A stretch of 64,000 nt of DNA. Origin: Aphodoplasma sp045592745 (GTDB lineage: Bacteria > Bacillota > Clostridia > UBA1381 > UMGS1253). The notes under the pieces are model-generated. The model was not told the DNA's origin. It made no database searches and worked only from the letters and a program-made list of their open reading frames with translations. Shown one piece after another: positions 1 through 8,139 of this stretch; position 1 is the first letter of the stretch; each line of letters opens with the position of its first letter. The stretch is from positions 124,001 to 188,000 of the forward strand of contig JAZNVH010000025.1 of assembly GCA_045592745.1 (NCBI GenBank), in the 5' to 3' direction. A program made the position numbers and the translations under genes.

Positions 1-2
1 TT

Positions 3-296
3 AAAGTACTTGCAATTTCTGAAAAACATGCCGAGTATGCATCGAGCGTTGCTGATAAAATGCGTAAGGCAGGCATCCGTGTTGAGCTTGATTTGCGCAG
101 TGAAAAAATTGGTTATAAAATCCGTGAGGCTCAGCTTGAAAAAGTGCCTTATATGCTTATCGCAGGCGATAAGGAAATGGAAACACAGACAGTTTCTGTT
201 CGCGCACGCAAACAAGGCGATAAGGGCGCTATGAGTGTTGATGAATTTATAGCACATGTAAATAAAGAAGTTGAAGAAAAAACACTTAACTATTAA
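3..296 (+). CDS. thrS: Threonyl-tRNA synthetase, C-terminal fragment
   Basis: This is the last 97 residues of a gene that enters from the left edge. It reads in frame 3 from the first bases to a TAA. The segment KMRKAGIRVELDLRSEKIG followed by KIREAQLEKVPYMLIAGDKE is the anticodon-binding domain that ends class II ThrRS, which charges tRNA-Thr in the cytoplasm. The catalytic and editing domains lie outside the window. I see no clear intrinsic terminator in the 25 bases before the rplU promoter. A few other class II synthetases (ProRS, HisRS) share the fold, but the wording fits ThrRS best. Confidence 0.9.
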   Translation, partial: KVLAISEKHAEYASSVADKMRKAGIRVELDLRSEKIGYKIREAQLEKVPYMLIAGDKEMETQTVSVRARKQGDKGAMSVDEFIAHVNKEVEEKTLNY

Positions 297-321
297 AAAT
301 CAAAATTAATATAAAAAAGTG

Positions 322-350
322 TTGACATAGCATATATTTTGTGCTATCAT
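322..350 (+). promoter_or_regulatory. Sigma-A promoter of rplU-rpmA
   Basis: TTGACA (322-327), a 17-base spacer, then TATCAT (345-350) preceded by TGC, an extended -10. Transcription should begin near 357, leaving a leader of about 80 bases before rplU. Confidence 0.8.
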
Positions 351-356
351 ATTATG

Positions 357-437
357 GTAACCGCATAAGGAGGGTTTTTGAAACTGTATTTGCAGTACCC
401 GCATTAGCGTGACTTCATTTTATAAGGAGGTGCAATT
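357..437 (+). ncRNA. Structured 5' leader of rplU (probable L21 leader)
   Basis: Between the promoter and the L21 start the RNA can form a compact fold. GGGT (372-375) pairs with ACCC (397-400) and ACTG (383-386) with CAGT (393-396), separated by a TTTTGAA internal loop. CGC (362-364) can close with GCG (407-409). Firmicutes rplU operons are known to carry an autoregulatory L21 leader in this position, and the placement and shape fit it. I could not run a covariance model, so the family assignment is an inference. Confidence 0.5.
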
Positions 438-746
438 ATGTACGCAATTATTAAAACAGGCGGCAAACAGTACAAGGTTTCAGAGGGTGACACAATCTTT
501 GTTGAAAAGCTTGATGCACAGGTTGATGACACATACACATTTGATACTGTTTTGGCAATTGGCGGCGAAGAGGTTAAGCTTGGCAATCCTGTTGTTGAGG
601 GCGCAAGCGTTACAGCAAAGGTTCTCAGACAGGCTAAGAGCAAGAAAATCATCGTTTTCAAGTATAAGCCGAAGAAGACATATCGCAAAAAGCAGGGTCA
701 TAGACAGCCCTACACAAAGCTACAGATTGAAAAAATTAATGCGTAG
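438..746 (+). CDS. rplU: 50S ribosomal protein L21
   Basis: This 102-residue protein begins MYAIIKTGGKQYKVSEGD and ends in a basic tail containing KKTYRKKQGHRQPYTKLQI, the hallmarks of L21, which binds 23S rRNA in the large subunit. Its length matches the family. The start has a strong SD (AAGGAGGT) nine bases upstream. It is the first gene after the structured leader and is followed 45 bases later by rpmA. In many Firmicutes a prp protease gene separates the two, and here it is absent. Confidence 0.97.
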   Translation: MYAIIKTGGKQYKVSEGDTIFVEKLDAQVDDTYTFDTVLAIGGEEVKLGNPVVEGASVTAKVLRQAKSKKIIVFKYKPKKTYRKKQGHRQPYTKLQIEKINA

Positions 747-791
747 TTTTGAAGAGATTTAAATATTGTTTGAAAGCTGAGGTGTATATAA

Positions 792-1046
792 ATGGCACAT
801 AAGAAAGGTATGGGCTCGACCAAGAATGGTCGTGACAGTGAGTCGAAAAGACTTGGTGTGAAAAGAGCTGACGGTCAGTTTGTTCTGGCAGGAAATATTT
901 TAGTAAGACAGCGCGGTACAAAAATTCACCCCGGTAACAACGTTGGTATCGGTAGTGATGATACTTTATTTGCCCTTGTAGACGGAAAGGTAAAGTTCGA
1001 GAGAAAAGGCAGAGACAAGAAACAGTGCAGCGTTTATACAGATTGA
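792..1046 (+). CDS. rpmA: 50S ribosomal protein L27
   Basis: This 84-residue protein starts MAHKKGMGSTKNGRDSESK, the conserved L27 N-terminus that reaches the peptidyl-transferase centre. SD GAGGTG lies upstream. Most Firmicutes make L27 with a short N-terminal extension that the protease Prp removes. Here no extension is encoded: the in-frame sequence before the ATG carries the SD and no start. No prp gene lies between rplU and rpmA, so L27 seems to be made in mature form apart from Met removal. A strong terminator follows directly. Confidence 0.97.
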   Translation: MAHKKGMGSTKNGRDSESKRLGVKRADGQFVLAGNILVRQRGTKIHPGNNVGIGSDDTLFALVDGKVKFERKGRDKKQCSVYTD

Positions 1047-1050
1047 TTTT

Positions 1051-1080
1051 AAAATCTCAGACTTTTGTCTGAGATTTTTC
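1051..1080 (+). terminator. Terminator after rpmA
   Basis: Perfect 11-bp stem AAATCTCAGAC (1052-1062) with GTCTGAGATTT (1067-1077), a TTTT loop and a run of T. It closes the rplU-rpmA transcript. Confidence 0.9.
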
Positions 1081-1181
1081 TTTAACAGAAGATAATACAC
1101 ATTATAAAATTTGTTAATAATAAAAATGCGTTACTTAAAGATTTTGTTATACAGGCTATAACACAAAAAAGGATGAACAAT

Positions 1182-2459
1182 ATGTTTTTTGATACAGCAA
1201 AAATTTATGTCAAAGCCGGTGACGGCGGTAATGGAGCAGTATCGTTTCACCGTGAAAAGTATGTTGCAGCAGGAGGTCCTGATGGTGGCGACGGCGGACG
1301 CGGCGGCGATATTATATTCGAGGTTGATGAGTCAATTTCGACGCTTGTTTCATTTAGATATAAAAGAAAATATGTGGCTGAAAACGGTGGCAATGGCGGA
1401 AGCGGAAAATGCTCCGGTAAAGATGCTGAGTCACTTGTTATAAAAGTGCCCGCAGGAACGCTTATTCGCGACTCTAAGACGAATCGTCTTATGGCCGATA
1501 TGACACCTCCAAACAATCGCGTTGTGCTATTTAAAGGCGGAAATGGCGGTTGGGGAAACACTCACTTTGCAACACCGACAAGGCAGATACCACGTTTTGC
1601 AAAGCCCGGATTAAAGGGTGGCGAGCGTGAGCTTTCTCTTGAACTAAAACTTATTGCAGATGTTGGATTATTAGGGTTTCCAAACGTTGGAAAATCGACA
1701 CTTTTGTCAGTTGTAACATCAGCAAAGCCTAAAATTGCAAATTACCATTTTACAACGCTTGAACCAAATTTAGGCGTAGTAGAGCTTGGCAAATACGGTG
1801 GTTCAGGAAGCTTTGTAATGGCTGATATCCCTGGTCTTATTGAGGGTGCAAGCGAAGGTGTTGGACTCGGCCATGAGTTTTTGCGTCATATCGAGCGTAC
1901 ACGTCTGCTTATTCATGTTGTAGATGTGTCCAGTATTGAGGGTAGAAATCCCATTGACGATTTTGATAAAATAAATGCTGAGCTTGCAAATTATAACGAG
2001 CTTATTGCAACTCGTCCACAGGTAATTGCCGCAAATAAGACGGATATTATTCAGGATGAGCAAGTGTATAAAGATTTTCTTGATGAAATGCAAAAGCGTG
2101 GCTATATGGTATTTGAGATTTGTGCAGCTACGACAAAAGGTGTAAATGAGCTTATGGCGTATGTGAGCGCACAGCTGGCACAGCTTCCTCCAATAGAGGT
2201 GTTTGAAGCTGAACCGATGCTTGAGGAAATTGTTGAAGAGGAACTTTTCACAATACGCAACGAAAATGGTGTGTATGTTGTAGAGGGTTCTTGGGTTGAA
2301 AACCTTGTTGGCTCTGTAAACTTGGCTGATGATGAGTCCTTTAACTTTTTCCAGCGTTCACTCAGAAACAAAGGCGTCATAGATGCGCTCGAAGAAAAGG
2401 GAATACAGGAAGGCGACAGCGTTCGTCTTTACGATATTGAATTTGACTATGTAAAATAG
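1182..2459 (+). CDS. obg: GTPase Obg (ribosome assembly)
   Basis: Large GTPase acting in 50S subunit maturation and stress or sporulation signalling. The glycine-rich OBG fold covers residues 1-158, with repeated GGNGG and GGDGG stretches. The G domain has P-loop GFPNVGKST, DIPGLIEGA (G3) and NKTD (G4). An Obg C-terminal (OCT) domain fills roughly the last 80 residues (VYVVEGSWVENLV). An in-frame ATG at 1173 lacks an SD. ATG at 1182 has AAAGGA eight bases upstream and gives the family N-terminus MFFDTAKIYVKAGDGG, so 1182 is chosen (425 residues). yhbY follows after 15 bases. Confidence 0.96.
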   Translation: MFFDTAKIYVKAGDGGNGAVSFHREKYVAAGGPDGGDGGRGGDIIFEVDESISTLVSFRYKRKYVAENGGNGGSGKCSGKDAESLVIKVPAGTLIRDSKTNRLMADMTPPNNRVVLFKGGNGGWGNTHFATPTRQIPRFAKPGLKGGERELSLELKLIADVGLLGFPNVGKSTLLSVVTSAKPKIANYHFTTLEPNLGVVELGKYGGSGSFVMADIPGLIEGASEGVGLGHEFLRHIERTRLLIHVVDVSSIEGRNPIDDFDKINAELANYNELIATRPQVIAANKTDIIQDEQVYKDFLDEMQKRGYMVFEICAATTKGVNELMAYVSAQLAQLPPIEVFEAEPMLEEIVEEELFTIRNENGVYVVEGSWVENLVGSVNLADDESFNFFQRSLRNKGVIDALEEKGIQEGDSVRLYDIEFDYVK

Positions 2460-2474
2460 CCATAGGAGGAACAT

Positions 2475-2771
2475 ATGATTACAAGTAAACAACGTGCATA
2501 TCTAAGGGGCGAGGCAAATTCGCTAGAACCTATTTTCCAGCTTGGAAAGGGCGGAATTTCGGATAATTTTGTAAAGCAGGTTGATGATGCTTTAGAGGCG
2601 CGTGAGCTTATAAAAATACATTTGCTTGACGCCTCTTTTCTCGATGCCCGTGAAACAGTAGATACGCTTGCAAGATTGACAGGCGCAGAGGCTGTGCAGG
2701 CAATTGGTTCAAAGATAGTTCTCTATCGCGAGTCGAAAAACAAAAAGAGAATTGAACTTCCGAGAAAATAA
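2475..2771 (+). CDS. yhbY: YhbY family RNA-binding protein (CRM domain)
   Basis: A 98-residue single CRM-domain protein that associates with pre-50S particles. It shows the family pattern LTSKQRAYLR-like start (MITSKQRAYLRGEAN), then IFQLGKGGISDNFVKQVDDAL, and the GSKIVLYRES strand near the C-terminus. SD AGGAGG lies six bases upstream. It sits between obg and nadD, the usual Firmicutes context, which fits a role in ribosome biogenesis. Confidence 0.92.
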   Translation: MITSKQRAYLRGEANSLEPIFQLGKGGISDNFVKQVDDALEARELIKIHLLDASFLDARETVDTLARLTGAEAVQAIGSKIVLYRESKNKKRIELPRK

Positions 2772-2793
2772 AAGTATGTGGAGTTGAAAAAAT

Positions 2794-3399
2794 ATGGGTA
2801 AAATAGGTCTTTTGGGCGGAACTTTTGACCCGATTCACAACGCTCACTTGTTTATGGGACAGCTGTGCGCGGATACTCTCGGTCTTGATAAGGTGATTTT
2901 TATTCCTTCGGGAATTACACCTCACAAAGACGCAGTAACCAAAGATGCCAAGCGCCGTTATGAAATGGTAAAGCTTGCAATCGCTGAAAATCCGTGCTTT
3001 TGTGTATCTGACTATGAAACAAATAAGCAGACACCCTCATATAGCGTTGAAACTGTTAAGTATTTTAAAAAGCTTTATCCCGATGATGAGATTATATTTA
3101 TATTAGGTGAAGATTCGCTTGATTATGTGGACACATGGCACAAAGCGCAGGAGTTATTAACATCGTGCTCTTTTGCAGTTATTGCAAGAGGAGGCTTTGA
3201 CTCGGATATTGACGCAAAAATTGCTTCTCTTAAAGAGAATTTTTCTGCGGTAATATACAATATAGTATCACCCGAGCTTGAAATTTCATCAAAACTTGTG
3301 CGTGATATGATTGGGGAAGGGAAAAGCGCAAAATATCTTGTGCCCGATGTAGTGCTTGAATATATAAAAGAGCAAGGGATGTATAAAAATGGAAAGTAA
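2794..3399 (+). CDS. nadD: Nicotinate-nucleotide adenylyltransferase
   Basis: Makes deamido-NAD from nicotinate mononucleotide and ATP. The 201-residue protein has the nucleotidyltransferase motif GGTFDPIHNAHL at residues 7-18 and the C-terminal ISSKLVRDMIGEG, the ISxTxxR-type signature. The length is normal. Its last 11 bases overlap the start of yqeK, the classic nadD-yqeK pair, which implies coupled translation. nadE and pncB elsewhere in the window supply other steps of NAD synthesis. Confidence 0.96.
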   Translation: MGKIGLLGGTFDPIHNAHLFMGQLCADTLGLDKVIFIPSGITPHKDAVTKDAKRRYEMVKLAIAENPCFCVSDYETNKQTPSYSVETVKYFKKLYPDDEIIFILGEDSLDYVDTWHKAQELLTSCSFAVIARGGFDSDIDAKIASLKENFSAVIYNIVSPELEISSKLVRDMIGEGKSAKYLVPDVVLEYIKEQGMYKNGK

Positions 3400-4003
3400 T
3401 ATAACAAATTTTAATTTTGAAGAGGCCCAGAATGCCCTTAAAACAGAGCTTAAACCCGAGCGTTATTTACATAGCATTGGCGTAATGGAAACTGCCGTAG
3501 AGCTTGCAAAACGTTTTGGCGCAGATGAGCATAAGGCGAAAATTGCGGGGCTACTTCATGACTGCGCAAAAAATATCGATGCTCTGCGCTCGTATGGGAT
3601 TTGTGATTTACTTGGCATAGAGCTTGATGATGTAGTAAAAAAATCATATAAGCTTGTGCATCAGTATCTTGGTGCAGAGCTTGCAAAGATGCGCTATGGA
3701 ATAGATGATGAAGAAATTTTGTCTGCAATTCGTGTTCACACAACGGCAAAAGAAGAAATGAGTCTTCTTGACAAGATAATATATCTTGCTGATTTTATCG
3801 AGCCAAATCGTGACAAAGACCCATTCGAAGGACTTGACGAGCTTCGTAAATTATGTAAAACAGATATTGATGAGGCAATGCTTTTCGCACTTGATATTTC
3901 TATAAAAAGCATTGTGGAGCGCAAAATGCTTCTGCATATGGACACAGTTTTGGCAAGAAATTGGTTTTTGTCAAAAAAAATCAGCAAAACACTTGAAAAA
4001 TAA
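3389..4003 (+). CDS. yqeK: YqeK family HD-domain nucleotide hydrolase
   Basis: A 204-residue HD-domain protein. RYLHSIGVMETAVELA supplies the first metal-binding His, GLLHDCAKN the HD pair, and VHQYLGAELA and IRVHTTAKEEMS further metal ligands. DKIIYLADFIEPNRD is a conserved YqeK block. Characterised relatives are symmetrical Ap4A hydrolases that clear alarmones. The ATG lies inside the end of nadD with SD AAGGGA. A predicted metal-dependent phosphohydrolase; the exact substrate here is inferred from the family. Confidence 0.92.
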   Translation: MESNITNFNFEEAQNALKTELKPERYLHSIGVMETAVELAKRFGADEHKAKIAGLLHDCAKNIDALRSYGICDLLGIELDDVVKKSYKLVHQYLGAELAKMRYGIDDEEILSAIRVHTTAKEEMSLLDKIIYLADFIEPNRDKDPFEGLDELRKLCKTDIDEAMLFALDISIKSIVERKMLLHMDTVLARNWFLSKKISKTLEK

Positions 4004-4054
4004 CGAAAAATTTTATATTATATAATAAGCGTGATAACATTCGGAGGTGGCTTG

Positions 4055-4411
4055 ATGCAATCTGTTGATAAGCTGAAACTAATTGCAAAATGTTTGGATG
4101 ATAAAAAAGGTAAAAAAATTGTAGCATTGGAAGTGGGAGAGCTTACGAGTATAAGTGATTACTTTGTAATTGCGAGCGGCGGTTCTCAAACGCAGGTAAA
4201 AGCCCTTGCTGATAACGTTACGGACAAGCTTGCCGAGGCGGGCATTATGCCTGTTCATATTGAAGGGTATAGCGCTGGAAACTGGATTTTACTTGATTAC
4301 AGCGATGTTGTTGTTCATATATTCACCGATGAAATGCGCGAGTTTTATGATATAGAGCGTCTTTGGACAGACGCAAAGGAAATTACGCTTGATTTTTCAG
4401 ACGATGCTTAG
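4055..4411 (+). CDS. rsfS: Ribosome silencing factor RsfS
   Basis: RsfS (DUF143/Iojap) binds L14 and blocks subunit joining when nutrients run low. The 118-residue protein shows SISDYFVIASGGSQTQVKAL and HIEGYSAGNWILLDYSDVVVHIF, the two conserved blocks. The frame is open to a GTG at 4031, but that has no SD. ATG 4055 has GGAGG seven bases upstream and is chosen. It directly precedes leuS, whose SD lies in the 11-base gap after the stop codon. Confidence 0.94.
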   Translation: MQSVDKLKLIAKCLDDKKGKKIVALEVGELTSISDYFVIASGGSQTQVKALADNVTDKLAEAGIMPVHIEGYSAGNWILLDYSDVVVHIFTDEMREFYDIERLWTDAKEITLDFSDDA

Positions 4412-4422
4412 GAGGCGGTAGT

Positions 4423-6837
4423 ATGAGATATAATTATACTGAAATTGAAAAAAAATGGCAGAAAAAATGGTATGAAGAAAAGACTTTTAAGGCTTCGAAC
4501 GAGGACCTTTCAAAGCCGAAATTCTATGCGCTTGTAGAGTTTCCGTATCCATCTGGACATGGCCTTCACGTAGGACATCCGCGTGGCTATACGGCGCTTG
4601 ATATTGTTTCGCGCAAGAGAAGGCTCGAAGGATATAATGTGCTTTATCCAATGGGTTGGGACGCGTTTGGTCTTCCAACAGAAAACTATGCGATGAAAAA
4701 TAAAATTCATCCTAAAAAGGTTACTGCAGATAATGTTGCAAACTTTAAAAAGCAGCTTCAAAGCCTTGGTTTTTCATTTGATTGGGAGAGAGAGATAAAT
4801 ACTACGGATTCTGATTACTATAAATGGACACAGTGGATTTTTCTAAAGCTTTTTGAAAAAGGTCTTGCATACAAACAGGAGATGCCTATTAACTGGTGCA
4901 CAAGCTGTAAGGTAGGTCTTTCTAATGAAGAGGTTGTCGATGGTGTTTGTGAGCGTTGCGGAAGCGAGGTTGTGCAAAAGCGCAAGAGCCAGTGGATGCT
5001 TAAAATCACAGAGTATGCACAGCGCCTAATCGACGATTTGGACGATTTGGATTTTATAGAAAAGGTTAAAACACAGCAGAAAAACTGGATAGGACGTTCA
5101 CAGGGCGCAGAGGTAACGTTTAATATTGACGGTGCAGATGAAAAGCTTGTAGTTTATACAACACGTCCTGATACACTTTTTGGCGCTACATACGTTGTGC
5201 TCTCGCCGGAGCATCCGTATATTGATACGTGGAAAGATAAGATTGAAAACTTTTCAGAAGTAGTAGAATACAGACAATTAGCAGCAAAGAAATCTGAATT
5301 TGAGCGTACAGAGCTTGCAAAAGAGAAAACAGGTGTTGCACTCAAGGGAATATATGCTATCAACCCCGTAAATGGCGAAAAACTTCCCGTATGGACATCT
5401 GACTATGTTCTTATGACTTATGGTACGGGCGCAATTATGGCTGTTCCTGCGCACGATACACGCGACTGGGAATTTGCAAAGAAGTTTAACCTTCCTATAA
5501 TAGAGGTTGTTTCTGGTGGCGAAAATGTGCAGGAAGAGGCATATACCGATGTAAGCGAAGGAACTATGGTAAACTCGGGATTCCTTACAGGCAAAAGCGT
5601 AAAAGAGGCAATTGATGCTATTATAGATTTTCTTGAGGAGAACAAACTTGGCAAGCGTAAGGTGAATTTCAAGCTTCGCGACTGGGTATTCTCGCGTCAG
5701 CGTTACTGGGGCGAGCCGATTCCGCTTGTATATTGCGAAAAATGCGGATGGGTTGCACTTCCTGAAAGCGAGCTTCCTCTTACACTTCCTGAACTTGAGG
5801 ACTATGAGCCGACAGATAATGGTGAGTCGCCGCTTGCAAAAATGACAGATTGGGTAAATACAACTTGTCCTCATTGTCATGGTCCTGCAAAGCGTGAAAC
5901 CGATACTATGCCTCAGTGGGCAGGTTCATCATGGTATTTTCTTCGTTATATAGATCCGAAAAACTGTGATGTTTTGGCTGATAACGAGCTTTTGAATTAC
6001 TGGCTTCCGGTAGATTGGTACAATGGCGGTATGGAGCACACTACGCTACATCTTTTGTATTCACGTTTCTGGCACAAGTTCTTATATGATATCGGTGTAG
6101 TACCTACTAAAGAACCTTATCAGAAGCGTACATCACATGGTATGATTCTTGGTGCTAACAATGAAAAAATGTCAAAATCACGCGGAAATGTTGTAAATCC
6201 TGATGATGTTGTACGCGATTTTGGTGCTGATACCTTTAGAACATATGAGATGTTTATTGGTGCGTTTGACCAGGCAACACCTTGGTCAGAGCAAGGTGTA
6301 AAAGGATGTTATAAGTTCCTTGAAAGAGTGTGGAATCTTCAAAATATTGTTACAGATGATGATGGTTACAGCGCTGATTTGGAAAGTGCTATGCACAAAG
6401 CCATAAAAAAAGTAGGCGAGGACATCGAGCGCATGAAATTTAATACTGCGATAGCAACGCTTATGTCACTTGTAAATGACTTTACAAAGAAAAACTCGAT
6501 TACAAAGGGTGAACTTAAGACATTTTTACAGCTTTTAAATCCGACTGCACCGCATATTACCGAGGAAATGTGGCAGCTTGCAGGCTTTGAAGGTGAGATT
6601 GCAACAAGTACATGGCCGGTTTATGACGAGGCAAAAACAGTTGATAACGAGGTTGAAATCGTACTTCAGATAAACGGAAAAATCCGCGATAAGCTTACAA
6701 TACCTGCAGGACTTGATAAAGATGCTACGCAAAAAGCGGCTATGAAGAGCGAAAAGGTTAATGCTGCAATTGACGGAAAACAGGTTGTAAAAGTTATCGT
6801 AGTTCCGGGCAAACTTGTAAATATTGTTGTAAAATAA
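4423..6837 (+). CDS. leuS: Leucyl-tRNA synthetase
   Basis: Class I synthetase of 804 residues. YPSGHGLHVGHPRGY carries the HIGH signature (HVGH). The CP1 editing domain shows TTRPDTLFGATY and GTGAIMAVPAHDTRD. A zinc-type CPHCHGPAKRE element follows. NNEKMSKSRGN is the KMSKS loop. The C-terminal domain ends VNIVVK. SD GGAGG precedes the ATG. It is last in the obg-yhbY-nadD-yqeK-rsfS-leuS cluster and is followed by a bidirectional terminator. No T-box leader lies in front of it, so it seems to be transcribed with the upstream genes. Confidence 0.98.
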   Translation: MRYNYTEIEKKWQKKWYEEKTFKASNEDLSKPKFYALVEFPYPSGHGLHVGHPRGYTALDIVSRKRRLEGYNVLYPMGWDAFGLPTENYAMKNKIHPKKVTADNVANFKKQLQSLGFSFDWEREINTTDSDYYKWTQWIFLKLFEKGLAYKQEMPINWCTSCKVGLSNEEVVDGVCERCGSEVVQKRKSQWMLKITEYAQRLIDDLDDLDFIEKVKTQQKNWIGRSQGAEVTFNIDGADEKLVVYTTRPDTLFGATYVVLSPEHPYIDTWKDKIENFSEVVEYRQLAAKKSEFERTELAKEKTGVALKGIYAINPVNGEKLPVWTSDYVLMTYGTGAIMAVPAHDTRDWEFAKKFNLPIIEVVSGGENVQEEAYTDVSEGTMVNSGFLTGKSVKEAIDAIIDFLEENKLGKRKVNFKLRDWVFSRQRYWGEPIPLVYCEKCGWVALPESELPLTLPELEDYEPTDNGESPLAKMTDWVNTTCPHCHGPAKRETDTMPQWAGSSWYFLRYIDPKNCDVLADNELLNYWLPVDWYNGGMEHTTLHLLYSRFWHKFLYDIGVVPTKEPYQKRTSHGMILGANNEKMSKSRGNVVNPDDVVRDFGADTFRTYEMFIGAFDQATPWSEQGVKGCYKFLERVWNLQNIVTDDDGYSADLESAMHKAIKKVGEDIERMKFNTAIATLMSLVNDFTKKNSITKGELKTFLQLLNPTAPHITEEMWQLAGFEGEIATSTWPVYDEAKTVDNEVEIVLQINGKIRDKLTIPAGLDKDATQKAAMKSEKVNAAIDGKQVVKVIVVPGKLVNIVVK

Positions 6838-6845
6838 TTAATAAT

Positions 6846-6883
6846 AAAAAAAGGAAGCATTGTATATGATGTTTCCTTTTTTT
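6846..6883. terminator. Bidirectional terminator between leuS and yihY-like gene
   Basis: A stem of GGAAGCAT (853-860 of the 6 kb line) with ATGTTTCC-type pairing is flanked by seven A and seven T, so it can end transcription on both strands. It separates the converging leuS (+) and YihY-family gene (-). Confidence 0.85.
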
Positions 6884-6884
6884 A

Positions 6885-7754
6885 TTAATCATCAAAATCT
6901 TCTTTTGTTAAACAATCTTTATGTTCAAGAACACGGTTTATTTCACTGCCTATTAAAATTATGTTAGAAAATATATAAAACCATAGCATAATGGCAACAA
7001 AAGCGCCTATAGAGCCGTACAGAAGCGAAAAACGTGATGATATACGAATATAGAGTGATATTCCGGCTCCGGTTAGTGCTGTTGCAACTGTTGAAAATAT
7101 ACTTCCGGGAATAAGCTGTTTTATTTGTATTTTTTTGTTTGGAGCAAAACGGTATAGAAACAGCATTATAAAAAATATAACCACAAGTATAAAAATTACA
7201 AAAAACCAATATGGGATATTTGGTAGTATTTTACCTATTTCTAATGTGTAATATATTTTTGAGAGCGCTTTTGCACCAATAATTGTTAAAGGTAAAAATA
7301 CAAATAAGATTATGCTCACAGCAATTGTAAGTATTACAGAAATCATTATTCTTTGAATAAAGAATCTGCGTTTTTGGGTTTTGTATATTGAGTTAATGGA
7401 AATAATGACGGCTTCCACACCGCGCGATGCCGAGTATACACTTATCAAAATTGACACAATAAGTACATATATGTTGCTGATATTTGCAATATAGTCATTA
7501 TATCCGGCTATTACACCCACTATCTCTTTTGGAAAAAATGATGAGAACAGTTTATATATAAACTCGGCATCAAGCTTTAAAAGACCTATAATCGAGTTTG
7601 TAAACAAAATAAACGGAAAAACGGAAAGCGTAAAAAAATAGGCTACGCTGCCGCTCATATATGAAATTTTGTCATACTGATAACGGTTTATAATTTCGTA
7701 TACAAATAAAACAAGACGATTTTTTGTTTTAAAGTTCAAAAAGCCAATTTTCAA
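6885..7754 (-). CDS. YihY/BrkB family inner-membrane protein
   Basis: 289 residues with about six hydrophobic spans. SYMSGSVAYFFTLSVFPFILF near the N-terminus and GSIGAFVAIMLWFYIFSNIILIGSEINRV near the C-terminus are the conserved YihY/BrkB (once mis-called ribonuclease BN) blocks. The frame begins at a TTG at 7754 with SD GAGGTGG upstream; no nearer ATG is available. The function is not established in the family, so only 'membrane protein' is safe. It follows the SASP gene on the same strand, with the SASP terminator between them. Confidence 0.85.
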   Translation of the reverse strand: MKIGFLNFKTKNRLVLFVYEIINRYQYDKISYMSGSVAYFFTLSVFPFILFTNSIIGLLKLDAEFIYKLFSSFFPKEIVGVIAGYNDYIANISNIYVLIVSILISVYSASRGVEAVIISINSIYKTQKRRFFIQRIMISVILTIAVSIILFVFLPLTIIGAKALSKIYYTLEIGKILPNIPYWFFVIFILVVIFFIMLFLYRFAPNKKIQIKQLIPGSIFSTVATALTGAGISLYIRISSRFSLLYGSIGAFVAIMLWFYIFSNIILIGSEINRVLEHKDCLTKEDFDD

Positions 7755-7777
7755 TTAAACCACCTCTTATAAAAAGC

Positions 7778-7817
7778 AATTGGGCACAAATCAAATAAAA
7801 TTGACTCATGCCCAATT
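7778..7817 (-). terminator. Terminator after the SASP gene
   Basis: AATTGGGCA (7778-7786) pairs perfectly with TGCCCAATT (7809-7817). On the minus strand the hairpin is followed by GCTTTTTATAA. It ends the short SASP transcript before the YihY-like gene. Confidence 0.75.
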
Positions 7818-7838
7818 TATACTACATTATTTCAAAGC

Positions 7839-8033
7839 TTATTTCATGTTCTGTTCATATGAGGAAATCATCTTTTTTACCATCTGTCCTCCAACTGAAC
7901 CAGCCTGCTTGCTTGTAAGGTCACCGTTGTAACCCTGCTTCAAGTTTACGCCTACTTCTGATGCAGCCTCCATCTTAAACTTATCAAGAGCAGCTCTTGC
8001 TTCAGGAACCAAATTCTTTTTATTGCTTGCCAT
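7839..8033 (-). CDS. Alpha/beta-type small acid-soluble spore protein
   Basis: This 64-residue protein has LVPEARAALDKFKMEAASE (site cleaved by the germination protease) and GSVGGQMVKKMISSYEQ, the two signatures of DNA-coating spore proteins. Such proteins saturate spore DNA and protect it from damage. A very strong SD (AAGGAGGTG) precedes the ATG. Presence of the gene shows that the organism belongs to an endospore-forming lineage. A forespore sigma-G promoter is expected in the 100 bases upstream, but I could not fix one with confidence. Confidence 0.95.
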   Translation of the reverse strand: MASNKKNLVPEARAALDKFKMEAASEVGVNLKQGYNGDLTSKQAGSVGGQMVKKMISSYEQNMK

Positions 8034-8139
8034 TGTGTTTTCACCTCCTTGTTTGGTTTACAAACATAATTTGTGTAAAAAACAAATTTTTATAAGGTGT
8101 AATTTCTTCCACAAATGCCAAGTAAAATATTAGATTTTT

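Noticed and set aside
5278..5880. 200-residue minus-strand frame inside leuS
   Set aside because: It lies wholly opposite a well-conserved synthetase, has no SD or promoter, and its translation is rich in unlikely Cys/Arg/Lys runs.
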